From Methylophaga pinxianii (GTDB taxonomy: Bacteria; Pseudomonadota; Gammaproteobacteria; Nitrosococcales; Methylophagaceae): a stretch of 64,000 nucleotides of DNA. Positions within the stretch are counted from its first letter, which is position 1; the number at the start of each line of letters is the position of its first letter. Position numbers and translations under genes: made by a program. This document shows positions 18,100 through 28,193 of the stretch, piece by piece. The notes under the pieces were generated by a model. That model saw only the letters and a list, made by a program, of their open reading frames with translations. It was not told the DNA's origin and did no database searches. The stretch is taken from contig NZ_JAJAEO010000188.1 of the NCBI RefSeq assembly GCF_020447225.1, positions 81,433 through 145,432 of the forward strand, written 5' to 3'.

Positions 18100-18653
18100 T
18101 GACAAGTCATACCAAATGGTCTGACATTCCTGCTTGCAGGGCACTTTCCATTACTGCTGGATCGATATTCTCCCCCGGACAAATAACTAAAACTCTGCAT
18201 AAGCAACGCGGGGCTGCGGCTATTGAAGCAGCCTTGATGTTTGTCCTGTTTTTTTCATTGTTTTATGCCATTGTCAGCTACGCTTTACCATTATTGATGG
18301 TGCAGGCGTTTAATCATGCTGCAGCTTCCGGAGCACGATCCGCATTGGCTATTGAGCCGGACGAATTTGAAAACACTTCGCAATTTATTGAACAAGGAGT
18401 AAAGCCAAGGGTAAGAGAGGTTATTGCGGAGACATTGGACTGGTTACCACCAACAGCCAAAACAGCCGTTCTAGGCACGCAAAATAATAATATTGTTATT
18501 GAATTTAACGAAACAACGGGTGTGCTAGCTGTGACGGTTATTTATTCAGGTTATCGGGAAGCACCTTTAATTCCGACGCTAAAGCTTCCAGGCATGGGAG
18601 ACGTGCCTAGATTGCCTACTAATCTGCAGGGAAGTGCTTCAGTCAGTTTGTAA
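18099..18653 (+). CDS. tadE: TadE-like pilus assembly pseudopilin
   Basis: 184 residues. After a basic leader of about 40 residues comes the TadE motif QRGAAAIEAALMFVLFFSLFYAIVSYA, a pseudopilin-like N-terminal helix that keeps the key Glu. The rest is a periplasmic domain with mixed strands. TadE/TadF pseudopilins assist Flp pilus assembly. GGGAGG lies 7 bases before this ATG; an overlapping ATG 3 bp earlier is an equal alternative. A 73-bp A-rich gap separates it from rcpC. Confidence 0.82.
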   Translation: MTSHTKWSDIPACRALSITAGSIFSPGQITKTLHKQRGAAAIEAALMFVLFFSLFYAIVSYALPLLMVQAFNHAAASGARSALAIEPDEFENTSQFIEQGVKPRVREVIAETLDWLPPTAKTAVLGTQNNNIVIEFNETTGVLAVTVIYSGYREAPLIPTLKLPGMGDVPRLPTNLQGSASVSL

Positions 18654-18726
18654 TAACTGAAATAAAAAGAAAATAATAAAAAATCCGTTATGGAAATAAA
18701 TACGGACTAAATCACTGGAGTCAGAA

Positions 18727-19719
18727 ATGAGTAGTTCCGCCTTACGCATAATGGCAGTTTTATTGGCAGTCGGTGCGGCTGTTTTGGGCTATATCGGTTA
18801 TCAAGCGAGTCATGATGCTCGGCCGATTGAAAACGCGTTGATCGAGCCAAGCGAAGTAGAGCCGGAAACTTATCCATTGGTTATTGCGGCAAAAGATATT
18901 CCAGCTGAGAAAAAAATCACGGCTGAGGATATTAAGCTGATAATGGTGGATAAGCCGATTGGTGAAAGCTTTACTGAGCTAGAGCCGCTTATTGGCTTAA
19001 CCAGCCGAATGGCAATCTCCACCGATGATATGATTTTACCAGCCCACTTCCATTCATTCAGTGCGGTTACGGACAATCTCCATCCTGGTGAAAGAGCCAT
19101 TGCGGTGAAAGTAGATGAAGTCACCGGTGTCGGGGGATTTATTGAACCTGGTGATAAGGTGGATGTGTTGCTGTTTTTGCCGGCTGGGCAGGAAACAGGC
19201 AAGGAAAGCTCCGCGCAATTATTACTGCCGGCATTACGAGTGATAGCCTATGGAAACCAATTAGCCGAATTAGATCAGCAACAGATTCGGCAAAAATCCC
19301 GTGCTTATCTTTCGGCCGCTAAAACAAATCCAATAAGCGAACTCCTACCAGAAAACGAGTCCGCAGAAAACCAAGGTGACCCTTCCGGGAAACAAAGCAA
19401 AACCGCTGTTTTAGCCGTAAATCAATCCCTGGCCTCAACATTATTACTCGCTGAATCCACAGGCAGAATCCGTTTAGCATTGGCGGGAGCGGGAGGGGAA
19501 GTGAGCAATACCGAAAATCTCCCTAATCAAGCATCGGCAGAAAACCAAAATTATTTTATCTCTCTGGAAGCCTTAAAAGGTAAGCCGGTTGAATCGGTTG
19601 CTCCCATCTCTAACGTTGCACCTTTGTCGATAAATTCCTCACCTAAAAGGATGCCTGCTCAGGTGACCGTACATCGGGGGTCACAGCAAACAATTATAAA
19701 TATCGACCAGGAGAAATAA
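18727..19719 (+). CDS. rcpC: RcpC/CpaB pilus assembly protein
   Basis: 330 residues. An N-terminal membrane anchor (about 5-24) is followed by a SAF domain (about 50-110, YPLVIAAKDIPAEKKITAEDI) and an RcpC/CpaB domain (about 120-250) with IAVKVDEVTGVGGFIEPGDKVDVLL. The C-terminal part is polar and low in structure. The family sits in the periplasm and is thought to link the secretin to peptidoglycan or stabilise it. It ends one base before the RcpA gene starts, in the usual order for tad loci. Confidence 0.9.
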   Translation: MSSSALRIMAVLLAVGAAVLGYIGYQASHDARPIENALIEPSEVEPETYPLVIAAKDIPAEKKITAEDIKLIMVDKPIGESFTELEPLIGLTSRMAISTDDMILPAHFHSFSAVTDNLHPGERAIAVKVDEVTGVGGFIEPGDKVDVLLFLPAGQETGKESSAQLLLPALRVIAYGNQLAELDQQQIRQKSRAYLSAAKTNPISELLPENESAENQGDPSGKQSKTAVLAVNQSLASTLLLAESTGRIRLALAGAGGEVSNTENLPNQASAENQNYFISLEALKGKPVESVAPISNVAPLSINSSPKRMPAQVTVHRGSQQTIINIDQEK

Positions 19720-19720
19720 T

Positions 19721-21103
19721 ATGAGTGATAGTCAACGTGGTTTGATGCCCTTGTATATCTCATTCAAGCAGAAATACTCAATGTCATTCGGCATCTTATT
19801 ACTCATGTTTATGGGTACTTCATCTGCAGAAAGTCAACTTACTCTGGAGGTCGGGCTTCAGCAGAGTTACCAGTCTCTTTATCCAATCGGCCGCATTGCA
19901 GTTGGAGAGCCAGGCATCGCGGATGTATCGGTTATTACTGAAACTGAAATTTTGATAACACCTCTACAACCCGGTGTCACCAGTTTAACGATCTGGTCAA
20001 AAAACAACTCAGAAAAACAGATAGTCCAATTGACGGTGACCGCTTCAAAACAATTGAAACAACGTAGTTTCAACAAGTTGGACGACCCCAGCATGCAGCT
20101 GGATGAGATGAGCGATCAACTGCTATTGCATGGTGAAATAAGTACTCTGGAGAACCATGCGACGGCACGATCAGTTCTCAGTTTTGATGATAAAAGCGGC
20201 ATAGATAGCACAGTTTTTGATCAGGGATCACAGGTGCAGATCGATATCAAAATCGTCGAATTAAGTAAAAATCGATTGCAGTCTGCAGGTTTCTTTTTTG
20301 GTAAAGGTAACCGTACACCACGCTCTATTTCGGCTCCAGGCAGTCCCTCTACCCTATCCCGCAACACTGCGGGAGGCCTTTCATTACTTGGTGACAGTTT
20401 TGCCCTAAGTAACGACACATTTAATCTGGTGTATGGTCGCGCCTCCAATGGCTTGCTTGCGGCAATTTCTGTGCTGGAGGGAAATGGCTTTGCTTACACT
20501 CTGGCCGAGCCATCACTAGTAGCGATGAGTGGCCAAAGCGCCAATTTCCTTGCTGGTGGAGAATTTCCCGTTCCTGTCCGAGGTTCTGGGTTAGATAACA
20601 GCGTAACTATTGAATATAAGGAATTCGGAGTGCGTTTATCGTTAACCCCGACCGTTTTGGATCAACAAAGGATCGCCTTAAAAGTTTCACCGGAAGTCAG
20701 TGAATTGGACTTTAATGCAGGCATCCAGACCGGTGGCGTAACCGTTCCGGCGTTAAGAGTCAGAAGAACAGATACAACGGTCGCATTGGGCAATGGAGAA
20801 AGTTTTGTCATTAGCGGCCTTATCAGCCAGAACACTCTGGCCAATGTCGACAAAATGCCATGGCTTGGGGATATTCCTATTATCGGTGCCTTTTTTCGAT
20901 CTAATCAACTGGATAGAAGTGACCGGGAATTATTAATGATTGTCACGCCGCATTTGGTAAAACCATTGGCACGCAATGCTGCATTACCTGAGTTGCCCGG
21001 CGAAAAATATCGTAATTACGATCCTGATTTTGCCGATTTTCTGTTTTTTGAAAAAGGAGAGTTTGTGAACAGACCACCCGTTTCTTCAGGTTTTTCAAAA
21101 TAA
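19721..21103 (+). CDS. rcpA: RcpA/CpaC outer-membrane secretin of the Tad pilus
   Basis: 460 residues. An N-terminal signal/hydrophobic segment (about 22-36) leads to a pilus/secretin N-domain with YPIGRIAVGEPGIADVSVI. The C-terminal secretin core has VQIDIKIVELSK, FLAGGEFPVPV, IEYKEFGVRLSLTPTV and FVISGLISQNTLANVDKMPWLGDIPIIGAFFRS. It should form the outer-membrane ring through which the Flp pilus exits. No separate rcpB gene was seen between it and tadZ. Confidence 0.93.
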   Translation: MSDSQRGLMPLYISFKQKYSMSFGILLLMFMGTSSAESQLTLEVGLQQSYQSLYPIGRIAVGEPGIADVSVITETEILITPLQPGVTSLTIWSKNNSEKQIVQLTVTASKQLKQRSFNKLDDPSMQLDEMSDQLLLHGEISTLENHATARSVLSFDDKSGIDSTVFDQGSQVQIDIKIVELSKNRLQSAGFFFGKGNRTPRSISAPGSPSTLSRNTAGGLSLLGDSFALSNDTFNLVYGRASNGLLAAISVLEGNGFAYTLAEPSLVAMSGQSANFLAGGEFPVPVRGSGLDNSVTIEYKEFGVRLSLTPTVLDQQRIALKVSPEVSELDFNAGIQTGGVTVPALRVRRTDTTVALGNGESFVISGLISQNTLANVDKMPWLGDIPIIGAFFRSNQLDRSDRELLMIVTPHLVKPLARNAALPELPGEKYRNYDPDFADFLFFEKGEFVNRPPVSSGFSK

Positions 21104-21104
21104 C

Positions 21105-22322
21105 ATGGCTAAACTACAGAAAAGCTCTTTTATCGTCATTCCGGATAATGAAGCTCAATTGAGCTGGTTACATGAGGTATTGGACGATGATGGCGAGGTC
21201 ATTAAGACCGACATTACCTCAATTGATCGGGTCCGGCAATTACTGGATTTAACGGGGGCGCAGGTTGTATTTGTGGGTATTTCTGAAGCGAGCCTTCGGC
21301 AGAATATCGCATTTATCGAAGACTTAGTGACGTTTAAAACCATGTTGTTGGTTATTGCTGTTGCCGATAATCTGGATAATGAACTGGTTTTGAGTGCGAT
21401 GCGGGCCGGGGCAAGAGAGTTTATAACAACAGGCACCCGCCATAACGAGGTTATGCGGTTGTTGAATCGATTACAGCTTCGAGCGCCGATTGCACAACAT
21501 AATACCGATCGCCTGGGTAAAGTTATCTCTTTGGTCAGTGCGCGACCTGGTTCGGATACCCCCATGCTGGCATTACATTTGGCGTTGGCAATTCAGACTG
21601 AAGGTCAGAATGAAAAAGTTTTATTGCTCGATATGGGAACGCCCGCCTCGGACACATTAACTTATCTGGGCATCAATGCGCCTTATAGCTTTTTGGATGC
21701 AATCCGCAGCCTGCGGCGTTTGGACTCCACATTAATCGATAGTGCATTTGCCAAGCATAAGAGCGGTTTGAAGTTATTGGCCTTGCCCGAGGATCATACC
21801 GGTATTGGAGAAGTCACCTCTGCCGATGTCTATGTCTTGTTAGGCGTTCTACAACAATATTTCACCCATATCATTATCAATCTGGGAGGCGTCCCCTATT
21901 CTGATTTTTTGCATTTATTAGTCAGTAATTCAAACACGACATTGGCCTTACTGGAGCAGAGCGTGCCCAGCTGCAAACAGAATATGCAGTTGATACGCAA
22001 AATTTCTCAGGGTCAGATTGATATGAACGCGGTAAAGCTGGTGGTGGACCGTTATTTATCTAATTTGCCGCCTGATGCTGAAAATCTGGCAAGAGGTTTA
22101 AATGTCAGTCTGCTGACCACTTTGCCATCTTCGGGCATGGCACGATTAAAAATGATGAATTCAGGTGAAAGTCTATTTGAATGTGCACCGCGGGACCCTT
22201 ATACGTTGGCGGTAAGAAAAATGGCAAGAAAGCTGACCACGGCTGAGCAAGGGAAAAAGGAGAGCAGTCATTCTCGATTATGGCCCAGGTTTAATGCCTG
22301 GATGAAGGCTAAATTAGGATAA
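21105..22322 (+). CDS. tadZ: TadZ/CpaE pilus localisation protein
   Basis: 405 residues. The N-terminal receiver-like domain (about 1-130, including AMRAGAREFITTG) lacks a clear phosphorylation pocket. It is followed by a ParA/MinD-like ATPase fold. Its P-loop is atypical: VISLVSARPGSDTP lacks the invariant Lys, a known TadZ feature. TadZ proteins position the Tad machine, often at a pole. The gene begins 1 bp after rcpA and is followed 4 bp later by the secretion ATPase. Confidence 0.87.
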   Translation: MAKLQKSSFIVIPDNEAQLSWLHEVLDDDGEVIKTDITSIDRVRQLLDLTGAQVVFVGISEASLRQNIAFIEDLVTFKTMLLVIAVADNLDNELVLSAMRAGAREFITTGTRHNEVMRLLNRLQLRAPIAQHNTDRLGKVISLVSARPGSDTPMLALHLALAIQTEGQNEKVLLLDMGTPASDTLTYLGINAPYSFLDAIRSLRRLDSTLIDSAFAKHKSGLKLLALPEDHTGIGEVTSADVYVLLGVLQQYFTHIIINLGGVPYSDFLHLLVSNSNTTLALLEQSVPSCKQNMQLIRKISQGQIDMNAVKLVVDRYLSNLPPDAENLARGLNVSLLTTLPSSGMARLKMMNSGESLFECAPRDPYTLAVRKMARKLTTAEQGKKESSHSRLWPRFNAWMKAKLG

Positions 22323-22326
22323 AAAT

Positions 22327-23625
22327 ATGGCTTTTCAGTATCCACAATACGATTTCAGTCTTAAGAGTACGCAGACTTATCAGGATATAAAATATGCCTT
22401 GCATCGTTATCTTATTGCCCGGGTAGAAGAAGATAAAATTCCGATAGTGGAATGGTCGGAAGAGCAATTAAATGACTATGTGTATGGCCACGTGACCAAA
22501 TATGCCCACAAAAGCCAAATGGCTGTCAGTAGTCAGGATTTGGATGATTTGACTGAGGAAATGGTCAATGAGCTGGTGGGATATGGCCCATTACATAGTT
22601 TGCTGGAAGATGACAATATCAGCGATATTATGGTTAATGGCGCCCATCATATTTTTATCGAAAAGCAAGGAAAGGTCCAAAAGTCTTCGTTACGCTTTAT
22701 TGATGATGAACATGTGTTACGGGTCATCCGTCGTATTATTGCCCCAATGGGGCGACGCCTTGATGAATCCAGTCCCATGGTAGATGCACGCTTACCGAAT
22801 GGCAGCCGTATTAATGCGATTATTCCACCATTAGCACTGGATGGTCCTTGCATTTCTATTCGCAAATTCCGTCAAGAAATGTTGCGCGAGACAGATATGC
22901 TGGTTTACGGCACATTGGATCAGGATATGCTGGATTTACTGGTTCAAGCAGTCAAAAGTCGTTGTAATATTATGGTGAGTGGAGGGACCGGTACCGGTAA
23001 GACAACGCTGCTCAATACATTAAGCCGGTTTATCGATCCCGCTCAGCGTATTGTGACGATTGAGGATGCGGCTGAATTGCAACTTGGTCATCATCATGTT
23101 GTGCGGCTGGAAACTCGACCGCCTACCATTGAGGGTGAAGGTGAGGTCAAGTCACGTGACCTGGTCCGTAATGCGTTACGAATGCGCCCCGATCGAATCA
23201 TTTTGGGAGAGGTTCGTGGAGAAGAGGTTCTGGATGTGCTGCAAGCGATGAATACCGGTCATGATGGTTCAATGAGTACGGTACATGCCAATAATCCGCG
23301 GGATGCCCTTGTCCGATTGGAAATGCTGGCTTCGTTAGCCAACTTCAAGGGGGCACACGAAGTTATCAGAGAAATGATTGCCAGTGCAGTTGACTTGCTG
23401 GTGCATATCTCTCGATTTGCTGATGGAACGCGTCGAATTACCTCGATTGCCGAGATCACCGGCCATCGTGATGGGCAGTATATGTTGAATGAATTATTCA
23501 GCTATAACGACTTGTTAAATAAACATGAAAAAAACAGTGTGCGGCCAGTGAATGAAAAATTTCTCACTGGAAGTCAACTAAATAAATCCATCACACATAG
23601 ATCCTCGGCAGCAGAATTAAAATGA
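22327..23625 (+). CDS. tadA: TadA/CpaF secretion ATPase
   Basis: 432 residues. GspE/VirB11-type hexameric ATPase: Walker A is [12 protein letters not shown] (about 219-230), the Asp box is [12 protein letters not shown], and the Walker B/His boxes are [15 protein letters not shown] and [14 protein letters not shown]. It powers Flp pilus extension and retraction at the cytoplasmic face. The N-terminal region is the typical CpaF helical domain with [14 protein letters not shown]. It overlaps tadB by 4 bp. Confidence 0.95.
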   Translation: MAFQYPQYDFSLKSTQTYQDIKYALHRYLIARVEEDKIPIVEWSEEQLNDYVYGHVTKYAHKSQMAVSSQDLDDLTEEMVNELVGYGPLHSLLEDDNISDIMVNGAHHIFIEKQGKVQKSSLRFIDDEHVLRVIRRIIAPMGRRLDESSPMVDARLPNGSRINAIIPPLALDGPCISIRKFRQEMLRETDMLVYGTLDQDMLDLLVQAVKSRCNIMVSGGTGTGKTTLLNTLSRFIDPAQRIVTIEDAAELQLGHHHVVRLETRPPTIEGEGEVKSRDLVRNALRMRPDRIILGEVRGEEVLDVLQAMNTGHDGSMSTVHANNPRDALVRLEMLASLANFKGAHEVIREMIASAVDLLVHISRFADGTRRITSIAEITGHRDGQYMLNELFSYNDLLNKHEKNSVRPVNEKFLTGSQLNKSITHRSSAAELK

Positions 23626-24524
23626 CGCTGGTGCTCTTGATATATGTGTTTACCGGGCTGATGATTTTATTTGCCGTTTTTGTCTTTATCCAGAGCCATT
23701 CAAAAGAACTAACCGAAAAAACCAATCAGAATTTCAGCCAGGTTGTGGGTATTCGCATTGATGGCCGGTTCGACCGTCAGTCGAAAAACCAATCTACTAG
23801 GTTGAAAACTTTTTTATGGCGGGCCGGGGTTGATCCCAAAGAGCGGCATCTGCTGGTGTTTTTTCTAGGAACGGCGTTACTTACCACTTTGGTTGTCATG
23901 ATCCAAGGATTACTCACGGCCATATTTATTCCTTTGCTGGTTATTGTGTTTATTTCGCTATGGTTACAACGGCGTGCATCAAAACGTATTAAAGATATTC
24001 TGTTTCAATTGCCACTGTTTCTGGATCAGGTACTGAGGTCACTGGGAACGGGGCGAAGTATGGAAGGAGCTCTGGAGCTGGCCACTTTAGAATCTTCCGA
24101 GCCGCTGAAAACAGTATTTGAGCGTGTTTTAAGAGAAAACAGATTGGGTAAGGATTTGGGCATGGCCATTCAGGAAACAGCGGAGCTTTATCGATTACAT
24201 GAGCTATATCTGGTTTCAATGGCAATACGAGTCAACCGTACCTACGGCAGCAGTGTGCGTGAACTGATAAAAAATATTGTCAAAATGATTCATGAACGTG
24301 AAGCGGCCAGACGTGAGTTAAAAACCATGACTGGTGAAACGCGTGTTACAGCCTGGGTCTTGGGTTTATTACCTTTATTAATTGCCGGTTATATCATGAT
24401 GATGAATCCGGGTTATATGCAGACCATGTGGCAAGACAGTTCAGGAAAATTTATGCTGTGTATGGCAGTTATTTTCCAGATGATTGGTGCTGTCGCCTTA
24501 TGGCGTATGATTAAGAGCATATAG
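23622..24524 (+). CDS. tadB: TadB inner-membrane pilus platform protein
   Basis: 300 residues of the GspF/TadB family. Membrane helices lie near the N-terminus, at about 85-120 and at the C-terminus. The T2SSF cytoplasmic domain has LPLFLDQVLRSLGTGRSMEGAL and the conserved MTGETRVTAWVLGLLP. Together with TadC it forms the membrane platform on which TadA acts. The ATG overlaps the tadA stop (ATGA), and tadC begins 7 bp later. Confidence 0.9.
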   Translation: MTLVLLIYVFTGLMILFAVFVFIQSHSKELTEKTNQNFSQVVGIRIDGRFDRQSKNQSTRLKTFLWRAGVDPKERHLLVFFLGTALLTTLVVMIQGLLTAIFIPLLVIVFISLWLQRRASKRIKDILFQLPLFLDQVLRSLGTGRSMEGALELATLESSEPLKTVFERVLRENRLGKDLGMAIQETAELYRLHELYLVSMAIRVNRTYGSSVRELIKNIVKMIHEREAARRELKTMTGETRVTAWVLGLLPLLIAGYIMMMNPGYMQTMWQDSSGKFMLCMAVIFQMIGAVALWRMIKSI

Positions 24525-24531
24525 GGTAGCG

Positions 24532-25458
24532 ATGTCTGGCTGGATTATCATGATAATAGTGCTTCTGACGATAGCCGCGCTGTTGCTATTGGTCATAGCC
24601 CAACATTTGGCGAGTAGTGCTGATCAGGCTTCTCAAAGGCGTTTTTTTGAACTGCTTGAAAATAATTCTGGTGATGACTCCGACCCACACTGGATGCATG
24701 GAGTAGTTCGGCGAATGGGGCAAAGTAAATTGGTCCATTGGCTACCCAAATTAGAACATACCGAAACAGTTCAATTGCTTAAGCAAGCTGGCTGGTATAC
24801 AGCAAGTGGCAGATCGCTTTTTTATTTATCCACGTGGTTGGTGCCTTTTACACTGACCATCGTCAGTATGCTCATCCTGTACTTCCAAACTGAAGGGCTG
24901 AATAATGAGGCCTGGGCAAAGATTTTTATTGCCGGCACGATAGGTTATTTATTACCAAAACATATTCTGCGTCGCAGAGCCAAAGAGCGACGCAACAAAT
25001 TATCGCGGGAAATGCCCACCGCTATTCATCTGCTACGAATGTTATTTGATGCAGGCTTATCTATCGAGCATGCCATAAGAGTTTTGCAGCAGGAAGGTAA
25101 ATTACTCACCCCAGAACTGGCTAAGGAATTAACTAAAGTATTGCGTCAACTAGATGCCGGATTGGAGCCTGCAGAAGCATTGGCAGAAATGGCCACTCCT
25201 CTTGGAGTCAATGAATTGGATGATCTGGTGGCTATTTTGAAGCAGGTCAGTCGGCATGGTGGAAATATCCGCGAAACACTAGTGAAATTTGCCCAGCTTA
25301 TTGAAGAACGTCAACTTTCTGCGTTGCGAGAATACGTCAACGTACTTTCAGGAAAAATGTCCGTAGTCATGATGGTCTTTTTGTTTCCAGCCCTGCTGAT
25401 TTTTTTGGCTGGCCCTGGGTTTATGGCGTTAGCTAAAGGTTTATCAGGGGCATTATGA
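24532..25458 (+). CDS. tadC: TadC inner-membrane pilus platform protein
   Basis: 308 residues, the second GspF-like platform protein. An N-terminal helix, a central pair of helices (about 100-150) and a C-terminal helix flank a T2SSF domain with LSREMPTAIHLLRMLFDAGLSIEHAIRVL and ALREYVNVLSGKMSVVMMVFLFPALL. It pairs with TadB. The stop overlaps the tadD start by 4 bp. Confidence 0.9.
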   Translation: MSGWIIMIIVLLTIAALLLLVIAQHLASSADQASQRRFFELLENNSGDDSDPHWMHGVVRRMGQSKLVHWLPKLEHTETVQLLKQAGWYTASGRSLFYLSTWLVPFTLTIVSMLILYFQTEGLNNEAWAKIFIAGTIGYLLPKHILRRRAKERRNKLSREMPTAIHLLRMLFDAGLSIEHAIRVLQQEGKLLTPELAKELTKVLRQLDAGLEPAEALAEMATPLGVNELDDLVAILKQVSRHGGNIRETLVKFAQLIEERQLSALREYVNVLSGKMSVVMMVFLFPALLIFLAGPGFMALAKGLSGAL

Positions 25459-26144
25459 AATCAGTATCACCGATTCTGCTTGGCTTAATAATGAGTTTAA
25501 CCGCATGCAGTCAGCTGGGGGCAAAGTCCCATGTACAGCAATCATCATTATCAACTTCACAAACAACCTGTGAAAAAACGGGCGATGCAGATACATCAAT
25601 GAACCTGGATTTGATAGAACAGCTTATGCAGTCGGGGCGGCTGTATGCCGCATTAGCCCACCTGGATAATCTGCGTTCAGATTCCCTTTATGCAACATAC
25701 TTACGTGCCGAGATTCTTCGTCAATCAAATCGCGATCAGGAGGCTGCGGAGTATTACCAGTCATTACTGCCAACCTGTATGGCTGGTGAAGCACATCATG
25801 GTTTGGGACTGATAGCGGGGCGCAAGAACCTGTTAAATCAAGCAGTGGAACATTTAACCTTGGCGGCAGAAAAACTTCCGGTGAATGCCAGAATCAGAAA
25901 TGATCTAGGGTATGCATTATTACTGCAAGGTCGATTTGAAAAGGCTCAGCGAGAGTTTCTGACTGCACTGGAGCTGGAACAAGATGCTCCTCTGGCAGAA
26001 ACAAATATGATGATTTTGCTGTTGGCAACTGGCGAGCAGGCAAAAGCAGAAGCCTTTGCGAAAAAAATCAATATGGATACACAAACGGTGACAGATCTGA
26101 ATGAGCAAGCAATGACCATACGTGCCCAGACAGGCAGCCGATAG
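25455..26144 (+). CDS. tadD: TadD-type TPR lipoprotein
   Basis: 229 residues. The signal peptide ends in lipobox LTAC, so the mature protein is a lipoprotein. About three tetratricopeptide repeats follow; GLIAGRKNLLNQAVEHLTLAA and NDLGYALLLQGRFEKAQREF are clear units. TadD is thought to act as a pilotin or assembly factor for the secretin. The order after tadC fits the standard tad operon. Confidence 0.86.
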   Translation: MKSVSPILLGLIMSLTACSQLGAKSHVQQSSLSTSQTTCEKTGDADTSMNLDLIEQLMQSGRLYAALAHLDNLRSDSLYATYLRAEILRQSNRDQEAAEYYQSLLPTCMAGEAHHGLGLIAGRKNLLNQAVEHLTLAAEKLPVNARIRNDLGYALLLQGRFEKAQREFLTALELEQDAPLAETNMMILLLATGEQAKAEAFAKKINMDTQTVTDLNEQAMTIRAQTGSR

Positions 26145-26169
26145 TCTTAATCAAATTAAGGAAGCTCCA

Positions 26170-26445
26170 ATGCAAAATAAATATATATCACCCCTCGGTT
26201 TTTTCTTTCTTGCCCTCTCTTTTACTGTTATGGCCGATTCTGCTGAAACGCCTGAAAAACAGGATGAAAAAACCCGACAATGGTTGGATTTGCAAAAAAA
26301 CGGTCAGCAGGCTTCATCTCATAAACAAACGTTATCCGGCCCAGCTGCGGCTCGAGTTTATCAGCGTTATCTGGATAGTTTTAGTCATCCCATACCGGAA
26401 TACTATAGCGAAGTTGAATCGAATCCCTTCAGCAATTCCCCTTAA
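26170..26445 (+). CDS. DUF3613-like small exported protein of the tad locus
   Basis: 91 residues from the ATG preceded by AAGGAAG; a longer frame overlapping tadD is less likely. A signal peptide of about 22 residues ends near VMA. The mature part has the pattern TRQWLDLQKNGQQAS and LSGPAAARVYQRYLDSF, which I recognise as DUF3613, a small family often found next to tad genes. Its function is unknown. It is exported and presumably periplasmic. Confidence 0.72.
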   Translation: MQNKYISPLGFFFLALSFTVMADSAETPEKQDEKTRQWLDLQKNGQQASSHKQTLSGPAAARVYQRYLDSFSHPIPEYYSEVESNPFSNSP

Positions 26446-26476
26446 TCGGTGATGTGCGGATAATTATTTTTAACCG

Positions 26477-28180
26477 ATGAATACGCCCAACAAACAGCGT
26501 GGCGCCATGGGGTTGCTGGGCATTATGACGTTATTGCTCGCGACGTTATTTGCTGCTTTGGCCGTTGATACGGGTCGCTTACTGATGGAGCAACGGCGAA
26601 TGCAGACTGTCGCTGATATGGCTGCATTGGATGCTTCAGCATTGTCGGGTCATTGTGGAGAGGGAGACCTGGCCCAGGTTCAGACGCTGGCTTATGCCAG
26701 TGCAGCCCGCAATAATCATGTAATTGATACCGGAAAGACGCTCGATGTTAGCTTAGGCAGAATTGATGTCGGTGCAGCAGGATTAAGGCAATTTACCACA
26801 ACAACTGCGAGTTCAGCGACAGCGGTTCGGGTGGTTGCAGCTAAAACGGTTCCTGCCAGTTTTTTTGCCGGCGGTATATTAGGGCGTAATGTGACCCTAT
26901 CGGCTAAAGCTGTTGCCGAAAGACAAGCAATAGCTGGCTTTATAGCCGGTAGTTCCATGGTTGGATTGTCCAATCAGCAGGCAGCGATTTTAAATTCGTT
27001 GCTGGGAAGTATTCTGGGATCGTCCGTTAATTTAAACGTATTGTCTTACCAAGGTATCGCTGCAACAAATATTACCCTGGCAGAATTAGTTGAAGCCTCA
27101 ACGGCAATAGCCAGCACAGAAGAGTTGTTGAACAGCAATCTTAGTCTGAATGATTGGTTGAATCTTTATGCAGATGCCGCAAACGCTTCCGATGCAGTCG
27201 ATATAGGCTTATCCGCCGCTATGCAAAGCTTGGTGTCGGCAAATGTGAATAATTTATCGGCACAATTTTCCAATATCGTTGATGTCACGACGGATTCTCC
27301 TGAAGCGGCAGCTGAAGCCAGTGTGAACTTATTTGACTTGCTGACCACCACAGCTTTTGTGGCAAACGGCTCCCAAGCCATCAATTTGCCTTTGAGCGTT
27401 AATCTGCCAGGTAATCTACTCAATGTAGTGACTCAGCTTAATATTATTGAGCCCCCTAAGCTGGTCATTGGCCCTCCCGGCAAAAATGCCGATGGGCAAT
27501 GGCGAACTTTTATGGAAACCGCACAGTTTGATTTGAGTACATTGGTACAAAGCACGGTCGATTTGAATGTATTGGGATTGGTGGGGGCTAAAGCGCAAAT
27601 TGATTTAGCATTACAGGTAGATATGGCACAAGGCAGTGCATGGTTGAAAACATTACAATGCGGACAAATCAATAATAACCGGACGATAGTAACCATAGGC
27701 GTACAGCCTGGAGCTGCAACACTCCAGCTAGCCCGGGCCAGTGATCCAAGTGCTGAAACTGCCAACATTGATGTTTCAGCCACATTGCTGTTCCTGGGGC
27801 GGTTGCCTATAGCCAATGTCGGGCTTGGTTTGAATATTCCACTACAAAATCCCACCACAACAGACTTAATTTATGAAGTCAATTTGGCGGATGCCGAGGC
27901 TTTGCCACAAACCCAGCATGCTTCAACAGCGCCGGGATTGTCGATTTCAAATATCACACAAGGAATTGATACCGATGTGACACTATTGGGAGTGATATCT
28001 CTGCCATTATTGGATCAGCTGATAGCTGAAGCACTGTTAGCACAAGTGTTAACGCCTGTGCTCAGTCAAGTTGGAGCCGCCACGATTGATCCCTTATTAA
28101 CGGTATTAGGCGTGGAAATAGGCTCGATGCATGTACAGTTGTTTACCGTTGATGTGGATAGACCGGATTTAAAAATCTGA
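26477..28180 (+). CDS. tadG: TadG-like pilus assembly protein
   Basis: 567 residues. The N-terminal Flp-like motif KQRGAMGLLGIMTLLLATLFAALAVDTGRLL is followed by RRMQTVADMAALDASALSG, the usual start of TadG-like proteins. The long remainder is rich in Ala, Asn, Leu and Val with few charges and probably forms an extended periplasmic or surface structure. No von Willebrand A domain was recognised. It is the last tad gene; the next gene is convergent. Confidence 0.82.
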   Translation: MNTPNKQRGAMGLLGIMTLLLATLFAALAVDTGRLLMEQRRMQTVADMAALDASALSGHCGEGDLAQVQTLAYASAARNNHVIDTGKTLDVSLGRIDVGAAGLRQFTTTTASSATAVRVVAAKTVPASFFAGGILGRNVTLSAKAVAERQAIAGFIAGSSMVGLSNQQAAILNSLLGSILGSSVNLNVLSYQGIAATNITLAELVEASTAIASTEELLNSNLSLNDWLNLYADAANASDAVDIGLSAAMQSLVSANVNNLSAQFSNIVDVTTDSPEAAAEASVNLFDLLTTTAFVANGSQAINLPLSVNLPGNLLNVVTQLNIIEPPKLVIGPPGKNADGQWRTFMETAQFDLSTLVQSTVDLNVLGLVGAKAQIDLALQVDMAQGSAWLKTLQCGQINNNRTIVTIGVQPGAATLQLARASDPSAETANIDVSATLLFLGRLPIANVGLGLNIPLQNPTTTDLIYEVNLADAEALPQTQHASTAPGLSISNITQGIDTDVTLLGVISLPLLDQLIAEALLAQVLTPVLSQVGAATIDPLLTVLGVEIGSMHVQLFTVDVDRPDLKI

Positions 28181-28193
28181 AACAATTAAAGCT